A DNA stretch of 64,000 bases from Pristionchus mayeri (taxonomy: Eukaryota > Nematoda > Chromadorea > Rhabditida > Neodiplogasteridae): assembly GCA_036245805.1 (NCBI GenBank), contig BTRK01000004.1:12152001-12216000 (forward strand). Direction: 5' to 3'. A model generated the notes under the pieces. The model did not search any database. It was not told the DNA's origin and saw only the letters and a program-made list of their open reading frames with translations. Position 1 is the first letter of the stretch. Every line of letters starts with the position of its first letter. The position numbers were made by a program, and so were the translations under genes. This document shows, piece by piece, positions 33,901-43,819 of the stretch.

Positions 33901-36900
33901 CGCTTTGAAACTTTTTCGAACTTCCTGGAACATTCTAGAAGCTTTGGAGCATTTTCGAACTTTTTGGAACATTCTAGAAGCTTTGGAACATTTTCGAACT
34001 TTCTGGAACATTCTAGAAGATTTGGAACATTTTCGAACTTTCTGGAACACTCTAGAAGCTTTGGAACATTTTCGAACTTTCTGGAACATTCTAGAAGCTT
34101 TGGAACATTTTCGAACTTTCTGGAACATTCTAGAAGCTTTGGAACATTTTCGAACTTTCTGGAACATTCTAGAAGCTTTGAAACATTTTCGAACTCTCTG
34201 GAACATTCTAGAAACTTTGGAACATTTTCGAACTTTCTGGAACATTCTAGAAGCTTTGGAACATTATCGAACTTTCTGGAACATTCTAGAAGCTTTGGAA
34301 CATTTTCGAACTTTCTGGAACATTCTAGAAGCTTTGGAACATTTTCGAACTTTCTGGAACATTCTAGAAGCTTTGGAACATTTTCGAACTCTCTGGAACA
34401 TTCTAGAAGCTTTGAAACATTTTCGAACTCTCTGGAACATTCTAGAAACTTTGGAACATTTTCGAACTTTCTGGAACATTCTAGAAGCTTTGGAACATTT
34501 TCGAACTTTCTGGAACATTCTAGAAGCTTTGGAACATTTTCGAACTTTCTGGAACATTCTAGAAGCTTTGGAACATTTTCGAACTTTCTGGAACATTCTA
34601 GAAGCTTTGAAACATTTTCGAACTCTCTGGAACATTCTAGAAACTTTGGAACATTATCGAACTTTCTGGAACATTCTAGAAGCTTTGGAACATTTTCGAA
34701 CTTTCTGGAACATTCTAGAAGCTTTGGAACATTTTCGAACTTTCTGGAACATTCTAGAAGCTTTGGAACATTTTCGAACTCTCTGGAACATTCTAGAAGC
34801 TTTGAAACATTTTCGAACTCTCTGGAACATTCTAGAAACTTTGGAACATTTTCGAACTTTCTGGAACATTCTAGAAGCTTTGGAACATTTTCGAACTTTC
34901 TGGAACATTCTAGAAGCTTTGGAACATTTTCGAACTTTCTGGAACATTCTAGGAGCTTTGGAGCATTTTCGAACTCTCTGGAACATTCTAGAAACTTTGG
35001 AACATTTTCGAACTTTCTGGAACATTCTAGAAGCTTTGGAACATTTTCGAACTTTCTGGAACATTCTAGAAGCTTTGGAACATTTTCGAACTTTCTGGAA
35101 CATTCTAGGAGCTTTGGAGCATTTTCGAACTCTCTGGAACATTCTAGAAACTTTGGAACATTTTCGAACTTTCTGGAACATTCTAGAAGATTTGGAACAT
35201 TTTCGAACTTTCTGGAACACTCTAGAAGCTTTGGAACATTTTCGAACTTTCTGGAACATTCTATAAGCTTTGGAGCATTTTCGAACTTTCTGGAACATTC
35301 TAGAAGCTTTGGAACATTATCGAACTTTCTGGAACATTCTAGAAGCTTTGGAACATTTTCGAACTTTCTGGAACATTCTAGAAGCTTTGGAACATTTTCG
35401 AACTTTCTGGAACATTCTAGAAGCTTTGGAACATTTTCGAACTTTCTGGAGCATTCTAGAAGCTTTGGAACATTTTCGAACTTCCTGGAACATTCTAGAC
35501 GCTTTGAAACTTTTTCGAACTTCCTGGAACATTCTAGAAGCTTTGGAGCATTTTCGAACTTTTTGGAACATTCTAGAAGCTTTGGAACATTTTCGAACTT
35601 TCTGGAACATTCTAGAAGATTTGGAACATTTTCGAACTTTCTGGAACACTCTAGAAGCTTTGGAACATTTTCGAACTTTCTGGAACATTCTAGAAGCTTT
35701 GGAACATTTTCGAACTTTCTGGAACATTCTAGAAGCTTTGGAACATTTTCGAACTTTCTGGAACATTCTAGAAGCTTTGAAACATTTTCGAACTCTCTGG
35801 AACATTCTAGAAACTTTGGAACATTTTCGAACTTTCTGGAACATTCTAGAAGCTTTGGAACATTATCGAACTTTCTGGAACATTCTAGAAGCTTTGGAAC
35901 ATTTTCGAACTTTCTGGAACATTCTAGAAGCTTTGGAACATTTTCGAACTTTCTGGAACATTCTAGAAGCTTTGGAACATTTTCGAACTCTCTGGAACAT
36001 TCTAGAAGCTTTGAAACATTTTCGAACTCTCTGGAACATTCTAGAAACTTTGGAACATTTTCGAACTTTCTGGAACATTCTAGAAGCTTTGGAACATTTT
36101 CGAACTTTCTGGAACATTCTAGAAGCTTTGGAACATTTTCGAACTTTCTGGAACATTCTAGGAGCTTTGGAGCATTTTCGAACTCTCTGGAACATTCTAG
36201 AAACTTTGGAACATTTTCGAACTTTCTGGAACATTCTAGAAGCTTTGGAACATTTTCGAACTTTCTGGAACATTCTAGAAGCTTTGGAACATTTTCGAAC
36301 TTTCTGAAACATTCTAGAAGCTTTGAAAAATTTTCGAACTCTCTGGAACATTCTAGAAGCTTTGGAACATTTTCGAACTTTCTGGAACATTCTAGAAGCT
36401 TTGGAGCATTTTCGAACTTTCTGGAACATTCTAGAAGCTTTGGAACATTTTCGAACTTTCTGAAACATTCTAGAAGCTTTGAAACATTTTCGAACTCTCT
36501 GGAACATTCTAGAAACTTTGGAACATTTTCGAACTTTCTGGAACATTCTAGAAGCTTTGGAACATTATCCAACTTTCTGGAACATTCTAGAAGCTTTGGA
36601 ACATTTTCGAACTTTCTGGAACATTCTAGAAGCTTTGGAACATTTTCGAACTTTCTGGAACATTCTAGAAGCTTTGGAGCATTTTCGAACTTTCTGGAAC
36701 ATTCTAGAAGCTTTGGAACATTTTCGAACTCTCTGGAACATTCTAGAAGCTTTGAAACATTTTCGAACTCTCTGGAACATTCTAGAAGCTTTGGAACATT
36801 TTCGAACTTTCTGGAACATTCTAGAAGCTTTGGAACATTTTCGAACTTTCTGGAACATTCTAGAAGCTTTGGAACATTTTCGAACTCTCTGGAACATTCT

Positions 36901-38435
36901 AGAAGCTTTGAAACATTTTCGAACTCTCTGGAACATTCTAGAAACTTTGGAACATTTTCGAACTTTCTGGAACATTCTAGAAGCTTTGGAACATTTTCGA
37001 ACTTTCTGGAACATTCTAGAAGCTTTGGAACATTTTCGAACTTTCTGGAACATTCTAGGAGCTTTGGAGCATTTTCGAACTCTCTGGAACATTCTAGAAA
37101 CTTTGGAACATTTTCGAACTTTCTGGAACATTCTAGAAGCTTTGGAACATTTTCGAACTTTCTGGAACATTCTAGAAGCTTTGGAACATTTTCGAACTTT
37201 CTGAAACATTCTAGAAGCTTTGAAAAATTTTCGAACTCTCTGGAACATTCTAGAAGCTTTGGAACATTTTCGAACTTTCTGGAACATTCTAGAAGCTTTG
37301 GAGCATTTTCGAACTTTCTGGAACATTCTAGAAGCTTTGGAACATTTTCGAACTTTCTGAAACATTCTAGAAGCTTTGAAACATTTTCGAACTCTCTGGA
37401 ACATTCTAGAAACTTTGGAACATTTTCGAACTTTCTGGAACATTCTAGAAGCTTTGGAACATTATCCAACTTTCTGGAACATTCTAGAAGCTTTGGAACA
37501 TTTTCGAACTTTCTGGAACATTCTAGAAGCTTTGGAACATTTTCGAACTTTCTGGAACATTCTAGAAGCTTTGGAGCATTTTCGAACTTTCTGGAACATT
37601 CTAGAAGCTTTGGAACATTATCGAACTTTCTGGAACATTCTAGAAGCTTTGGAACATTTTCGAACTTTCTGGAACATTCTAGAAGCTTTGGAACATTTTC
37701 GAACTTTCTGGATCATTCTAGAAGCTTTGGAACATTTTCGAACTTTCTGGAACATTCTATAAGCTTTGGAACATTTTCGAACTTTCTGAAACATTCTAGA
37801 AGCTTTGAAACATTTTCGAACTCTCTGGAACATTCTATAAGCTTTGGAACATTTTCGAACTTTCTGGAACATTCTAGAAGCTTTGGAACATTTTCGAACT
37901 TTCTGGAACATTCTAGAAGCTTTGGAACATTTTCGAACTTTCTGAAACATTCTAGAAGCTTTGAAACATTTTCGAACTCTCTGGAACATTCTAGAAACTT
38001 TGGAACATTTTCGAACTTTCTGGAACATTCTAGAAGCTTTGGAACATTTTCGAACTTTCTGGAACATTCTTTAAGCTTTGGAACATTTTCGAACTTTCTG
38101 GAACATTCTATAAGCTTTGGAACATTTTCGAACTTTCTGGAACATTCTTTAAGCTTTGGAACATTTTCGAACTTTCTGGAACATTCTAGAAGCTTTGGAA
38201 CATTTTCGAACTTTCTGGAACATTCTATAAGCTTTGGAACATTTTCGAACTTTCTGGAACATTCTAGAAGCTTTGGAACATTTTCGAACTTTCTGGAACA
38301 TTCTATAAGCTTTGGAACATTTTCGAACTTTCTGGAACATTCTAGAAGCTTTGGAACATTTTCGAACTTTCTGGAACATTCTAGAAGCTTTGGAGCATTT
38401 TCGAACTTTCTGGAACATTCTAGAAGCTTTTGCAA
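30959..38435. repeat. 39-bp satellite array with embedded heat-shock elements (~191 copies)
   Basis: About 7.48 kb of head-to-tail 39-bp units. Each unit contains TTTCTGGAACATTCTAGAAG, that is nTTCn-nGAAn-nTTCn-nGAAn in exact 5-bp phase, then CTTTGGAACATTTTCGAAC. The four alternating blocks form a full heat-shock element, including the TTCTAGAA core. Variants change one block at a time (ATTCTATAAG, ACTCTAGAAG, ATTCTAGACG). Higher-order repeats are visible: a segment at 33671 recurs at 35270 (1599 bp, 41 units), one at 36479 recurs at 37376 (897 bp, 23 units), and one at 32774 recurs at 33125 (351 bp, 9 units). One unit at about 32103-32125 is cut to 20 bp. Because 39 is 13 codons without stops, all frames look open; I do not consider it coding. 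Confidence 0.95.
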
Positions 38436-39017
38436 ATTTCGATTATCTTACCCGAGAAATGAGATAATCGCCGAGAAAGGAGGAGGTGCCGATCTCCGAC
38501 CTGATGCCGGGAGGTTTAAAATGATTTATGCAAAATTATTTGGGGGACTGTTAGGAATGCCTCAAGGTGCCCAAAACTGGTCAGAACCAAATTCCAGATT
38601 GTCCTCTCATTCCGTGTCTCAGCTCGAATCTCTCGTGAAAGGCGTGATATTCCTAAATTCGGGGATGGATAGGAATTGCAATATCGCGATCGAAAAATAT
38701 GCATGAGATGACTCGAAAAAAAAAAGAAATCGTGCTAATCGCAGCATTGCACATCGCGCTACTGAGCCACTCGCACGTGCTCCTTCTCTTCTCCTTTGGC
38801 TACCGTGTTTGGGTGCTCTCCCATCAAACCACCAATGGTTCCTCCTCCGTTAATCGTTGCACTCTACTAGCAATCGCCCTCACATCCACTCTTGCCAGCT
38901 GGATGTTACTGGTCAGTTCGTTATGGCATTATGTCTAGAACATTCATGGTTGAATGGAAACCCTTAAACATCGCAACAGTCGTGCTCAATTCTGTGCATC
39001 AATTGGGCTCCGGTCAT

Positions 39018-39272
39018 AGATGTTCACGCCGGCGGCGAGCTCCCTTCATGCTCTGTTGTGCCACTCCAAGTGGCGCCCAAGCTTGGTCGCCACTTGGGCG
39101 CCCTCTCTCTCCTTATTACACGCTCTTGCGTATCTCTCTCTCTCTGACCGAATCCCGAGTTGGGAACAAGTTGGGGCCAACTTGAAAATTTAACTTGGGC
39201 GTCACTTGGAGCGGCACAACAGAATGGGTGCACGCTGCCTGGCAGGCCGCTGCAAGTAGTGGGCAACTATGG
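39018..39272. mobile_element. ~255-bp foldback MITE in the duplicated block
   Basis: The left end CATAGATGTTCACGCCGGCG answers a right end finishing GGGCAACTATG. The inner arms are CACTCCAAGTGGCGCCCAAG and CTTGGGCGTCACTTGGAGCG. The tips resemble those of the hAT-type element at 18809-19532. The second copy lies at about 46037-46285. Confidence 0.65.
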
Positions 39273-39611
39273 TTCCCACTAACCACATAATACTTGGCTA
39301 GTGGGAAGCCTATTGAAGCAGTTCAAAGATCCTCAACCTATCAGCAAATAACCGGTTCAGGTCGGATTGTACAAGGCATGCCTGATCGACGCGTTCGATT
39401 TGCCCGACTTTTCGAATACGTCCTACTGCACCGTTGATTTGAACTCGAGTCGATTTGGCGACAAAAGACTGGAGCGAGGCGTGATTGTGTACGGAATCTG
39501 CTTCTGGCCAGTCTCGGCGCGACTTCCGCACTTCGCGCAAGGCTGGTAGCGATGATCAGCGAATTGGTGCGTGCGTTATTCACTGTGATTGGCGGCATCC
39601 GCATAGATTAG

Positions 39612-39722
39612 ATTTCGAGAAACGATACGTTCTCTCCATTCTGTGCACTCTCTCGCCGATCGACCGGTCGAGAGAGTGTGTGGAATGAAGAGACGTAGAT
39701 CCGCCGGCTCAGTGTCGAATTG
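39612..39722. mobile_element. Introner-like MITE copy (duplicate)
   Basis: A well-preserved copy with arms CACTCTCTCGCCGATCGACC and GGTCGAGAGAGTGTGTGGAA. Same copy as 46625-46733 through the segmental duplication. Confidence 0.75.
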
Positions 39723-39723
39723 T

Positions 39724-41277
39724 GGACGAGTAGGTAGTAGCGATAGAAGAAGCAGAAGCACAGCATCATTAAGGAAGTTGAGTACATTTCACATTGGATT
39801 CCTGGCAGAAAATCGAATCACCACTGTTGGGAATAGGCAAGATGATCACAATGGTATTATTCGGAAGCATTTTCGCAGAAGACTTCGTGACAGTATGGGA
39901 ACATTCTATGGAAATACTAGGGAATGGTACATTTTGGTTATCATCCGACTGTGATCATTTGGCCTAGTGACTATTTTTCGTGAAAAACGAACCGAACAAG
40001 ACGACGCAAGTTTCTGATCCGAAAAGAGTACAGATGCCTGAGAATTCGATGACACTGTAGCAATGGAACATTTCCTCCCTGAAAAAAGAAGTAATTCAAC
40101 ATCGTTATATATTAGGTTGTTCGGAAAGTTTCTTTCTTTTTTCATGTATGGGCTCTATTCACTTCTACTCTATTTAACCTTGACCAATCAGTTTATGGTT
40201 TTTTTGTAGTTGATGCGGGCTTGGATACTCTCTATAACAACCAGTAGTACATACCTTTTCGATCAGTAGATCTTGATCAATGGAGGTCCGAAGTTAGCCT
40301 AGTCGACTTTTCTCCCAGATTTTTAACGGCGCACATTTCTTTGCAGAACAGAGATAGGTATACAAATGACCCACTATCTTTTAGACCGTCGAATAGGGTT
40401 ATTAGTAAACGTAAAGCTTCAAATCTAGGACATGTTCCCCAATCTAACGAAAAGTCCATGGAGTAATCCGCACTACGATGCGTTTTTCCAGCATAATTTT
40501 GAACTTATTGTGCTTCACCCGGTCAACCTAGAGAACAAAGCGATTGTTCTTTGTGAAGTACATTACATGGTCACTTGCTATCCCTAATTAGGTGGGAATC
40601 CAATCACGTATTCATGATCAGGATTTTTCAGAAAATTTATGCAGAAATTTGAACATCGAAATGGTGGCATATTGATATCTCCCGTCTCTCTCGATGATTG
40701 AAAGCCTGGTTTTTCTTTGTTATGATTATTATCAACTCTTGCCCTATCACATATTATCCGGCTAGTATCGGTAGGCATCTAGTTCTCGGGAAAAATGGCT
40801 CAACAAAAAACACTGAAATTCTACTTTTTCAGCTGTTTTTGACATTTGCTAACTTTTGATATTTTCTCTAGCCTGCTATACGACCGAGATGTGATTTGAG
40901 CATAATATAGTATTCCACCGCCAAGGCCCTAACGTATACCATAGACAAAATAATTGAGGTCGAATGCCACAAGAATTGGCATGAATAAAATAAAAGAAAG
41001 AAACTTTCCGAACAACCTAATACTTTGAATGCCCATACTTTCCTGAAGTTGCAAGTACTGAAAACAGTCCAATCGCATCGCATGTAGCCGATACAAGCAT
41101 CAGCTTGGAATATTGCTTCATCGAAGTGGGAGTACTGTACAATTCGAGGTGACGATGTTGAGAAATAATATTTGAACGGTATTACCATTGAAATATTAGG
41201 ACGATTAGAGCAGTATTAGCTGCTATTCCAATGGATCCTAGGATGTAGGTAGTAGAAGTAACGAATAGGTCTGCCAT
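39724..41277 (-). pseudogene. Truncated Srd-like chemoreceptor (TM1-TM3 only)
   Basis: Exon 1, 41277-41186, encodes TM1 (YILGSIGIAANTALIVLIFQ). After a 51-bp intron, exon 2, 41134-41024, encodes TPTSMKQYSKLMLVSATCDA (TM2). Exon 3 begins at 40078 with the loop and its GICTLFGSETC motif, the counterpart of GPCTLLGRELC in the Srd gene at 43820. A TM3 exon near 39724-39812 reads LMMLCFCFFYRYYLLVHN and then runs into the segmental duplication boundary. TM4-TM7 are absent, so the gene is 3'-truncated. Intron 2 (41023-40079) contains the 909-bp mariner-type element, whose end lies 3 bp from the exon 2 donor. Phases across exons 1 to 3 agree. Confidence 0.65.
40112..41020. mobile_element. Mariner-type non-autonomous element, copy 2
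   Basis: A 909-bp element with inverted repeats TTAGGTTGTTCGGAAAGTTT and complement, nearly 30 bp long. It is flanked by TA at 40110-40111 and 41021-41022. No intact transposase frame was found. Its tips match the element at 671-1569 with a few substitutions. It is inserted in an intron of a truncated Srd gene, beginning next to the splice donor. Confidence 0.85.
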
Positions 41278-41921
41278 ATGAGATATCGCGAATGAATGAT
41301 TAGCCGAATGACTTTGGGGTTTCTCACAATAGTGCGATGTTCTAGGTCTCAGGGGACATTGAATTGCCATTAAATGGAACGGTTATGCGTGGGTGTAGAA
41401 CAATTATTTTGAACGTCACGGATGTTTTTCTCGAACTTGTGAGTTTGTCATCATCGTGACTATAGTGAACCTGATTCAAACCTTTTTTGGATTCTAAAAT
41501 GGGGCTTTAAGTGGCAAGTTTTTTGTCGTCGTAAAACATTTTTTCGTATCGTTTTTTCTCATTTGGAGCATATCGAAACGGTTACGTTTCTAGGATGTGC
41601 GATCGTGTGGGAATAGTTACTTCGTGTAATGGTTGGTCGGCTGGTGGAAACAATTTGTATTTGAAATGCATGAAAATGAGTTGAGAAAATTGATAGGTCG
41701 ATGTTTCATTGACAATAAATTTTGAACTCTTTTCTTCCGAGATTTGGTATTACCGTGAAGGATACGAAAGCTATTCATAGGCCGGGAATGCATTGCGTTC
41801 ACATCAGAGCGTACACTAAAGGGAGAGAATAGTAAACACCTACCTCCCAGCACCGAAATCTGCTTTCACTTTTGGTTACTAGATGCGATAAAAGGAAAGT
41901 GGGCCGATAGATTAGCTAACC

Positions 41922-42995
41922 ATGCACCGTTTTCTACTTCTTGTGTTCATTCTAGTGGCTCAAGGCACGGAAATCAAGTTCATGAACAACTGCGGTCACC
42001 AAGTCCAGGTTCGAATTTATCTCCAATACAAAGTCGTTAATATAAAATTCAAACGAAAAGTGTCCATAACTGGACCATTTTTTGATTGCATAGGGATGCT
42101 TATCTATAAGAGCTCGATAAACGGGAATTCGTCTCTTCATTTCACATTCTATTTGGACAATTCGATCATTGAGAGAGCCTATAGAATGAAGAACCCGTGT
42201 TATGGTCTCACAAACGCTAATAGCTGACTTTGGATCTTCAATCATTGGATTTTTTCAGGTAATGCAGATCGAGAAGGGTCTCGCCGAGGAGCAACAGACG
42301 ATACTCGAACCGGGCAGCTTTGACATGGCCACTTTTGACAAGAAGGAGCTCGCCTTCAAGGTACCAGGGACTAGCCCGCTGCGTATCTTGAACGGTCAAG
42401 ATTATCTCGGTTTCTATTTTTAACTTGCGTATATTTGAGAATTGGGATATTCTCAGGCGAGCGGCAGTGACAGCGTGGCCGAGTTCAAGTTCAACCAATG
42501 GGGAAGCGAGGACCTGTACGATCTGAGGGTGGGCGCCGGCTCGATGACGCCCATGATGCTGCAGACTAATCGGTTAGCACTAGGGAAGCCAGGTAGCGAT
42601 TCCGCTACACCCCTCCCTCGCATTCGCAATTCGAGTGGGGATAGGCTAGGACTGGGGAACGGTATCTCGAATGACCATCCGTAGTTAGCATTCCAATCCG
42701 CTTACTCTCCTCTTATTTGCAAACGTTTTTTAATAAGCTTTTTTTGAAAATAAATCATTATTCCAGCAACGGCGGGCACACGATAGACTGCCGTGATAAT
42801 CTCTGTCCGGAGGCGTACCACAACATTCTCGAAGGCTTCAAGGTAAGCAGGATTCATAAAATGTTTGTGCATTTATAATAACAAACCACGACTGGTAGAT
42901 CAGAAGGTTTAAAAAAAAATAAATATTATTTTCTAACGCAGACATTCGGAGCTCCGACTGGTGGCATGTTTACGCTCATTTTCTGTCCTCCTTGA
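41922..42995 (+). CDS. Small thaumatin-like secreted protein
   Basis: Five exons with closing phases: 41922-42008, 42259-42360, 42457-42572, 42767-42842 and 42942-42995, giving 144 residues. The signal peptide is MHRFLLLVFILVAQGTEI. The mature start KFMNNCGHQVQV matches the thaumatin N-terminal strand. Later come DLYDLRVGAGSMTPMMLQTN, then DCRDNLCPEAYHNI (the CPDAY box of thaumatin-like proteins), and the end FTLIFCPP (usual ending xFCP). At 144 residues it is far shorter than typical ~220-240-residue members, like the reduced small thaumatin-like proteins. The family is expanded in nematodes and linked to innate defence. Intron 1 carries an introner-like MITE at about 42108-42210. An alternative would be an unrelated small Cys-rich protein, but the CPEAY and terminal FCPP argue for thaumatin-like. 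Confidence 0.65.
42108..42210. mobile_element. Introner-like MITE copy (thaumatin-like gene intron 1)
   Basis: The left side GCTCGATAAACGGGAATTCG and CTCTTCATTTCAC answer ATAGAATGAAGAACCCGTG on the right. Tips diverged. It occupies about 100 of the 250 bp of intron 1. Confidence 0.65.
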
Positions 42996-43819
42996 TCAAT
43001 GACTGCTTTCCCGTTTGTTGTTGTTGTTCTTATATGTAATATGTAAAAAAATGATGTGCGAATATGCTGATGCAAAGGAATGCGTGATCAGAGTTGTTTT
43101 CTCTGACCTCGTTAGCTCGGTTTATCTTCCCCACTGATCACTTTCATACTGCCGAATAAGTTATGCGGTCAGAGAAAGCTGTAACGCAATGTGTCCCATC
43201 ACGAAATGTGCATCTACAAAAACAAACATAATTTATGAGCTTCAATAAGCGAAATGTCTCGGTTGGAAAACATTTCGTCATTAATGGTTCCTTTTAACGA
43301 CGATTTTGTAAAAAACACATTTTAACCTTCATCGACATAGAAACCGGAAAAGGAACAAATTTTAAAAAATCAACGAGTGAAATTGATTGAAGAATCGGAG
43401 AAATTGGTCACCTTCATGGCACCTTCTTTGAGACAGTGAAGTCGGGATTATCGAGCATGAAGCAGAAAAAAACAAAGAAGATATGACTTTTTCAGGAGAA
43501 TGGCAAATACGTCGATTCACTGACCAGGGCGTAAAAGACAAACAGACGAATTGTAGGATTGTAATGATTATGAGAGGGCGTTAAATTTGCAACCTTGTAC
43601 TGTCGACATTTTTTTATTCAAGATACCGCTCATTCAAAGAATCGAAGACCAATTATCATATTGTTGTTCAATGTTCTGCGGTATGTTCTCACAAATCTGC
43701 AATGTAAAAACACATACATTGCTGAGTTAAAGCAATAACAATTAGTTTGCAATCAATTACTCTTCTAGCTTTGTGGGAAAATAATGAAAAATAATGTCTC
43801 ACGATCGGCAGCAGTTGCC
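42996..43819. other. No gene seen
   Basis: Spacer between the thaumatin-like gene and the Srd gene. A short inverted word pair (TTTCTCTGACC and GGTCAGAGAAA) occurs at about 43100-43180. No exon supported. Confidence 0.45.

Larger units (their letters stand above)
38436..39722 (+). repeat. Segmental duplicate (copy 1) of 45457-46735
   Basis: About 1.28 kb nearly identical to 45457-46735. It includes the right arm of the foldback, the TM3-TM4 exon of an Srd receptor (ALLSHSHVLLLFSF, VWVLSHQ), a foldback MITE, the exon VGLYKACLIDAFDLPDFSNT and an introner-like MITE. The copies diverge right after the MITE. Small differences: a 10-A versus 9-A run near 38715, and a few substitutions and indels. 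This copy is joined to the large satellite, the other to a five-unit array. The gene fragment here is a partial, non-functional copy. Confidence 0.9.

Noticed and set aside
30959..38435. CRISPR array
   Set aside because: Units are contiguous with no unique spacers, and the surrounding genes are those of a nematode.
30959..38435. Helitron carrying the heat-shock elements
   Set aside because: HSE-bearing Helitrons are known in Caenorhabditis, but I see no Rep/helicase frame, no CTRR hairpin end and no TC start. The small array is in a foldback arm instead.
29678..38706. Very long open frames (over 1000 codons, both strands) across the pyrimidine tract and the 39-bp array
   Set aside because: The period is 13 codons and the unit has no stop in most frames, so all frames are open. 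Truncated units switch frames freely, and the same region is open on both strands. No start context, introns or domain.
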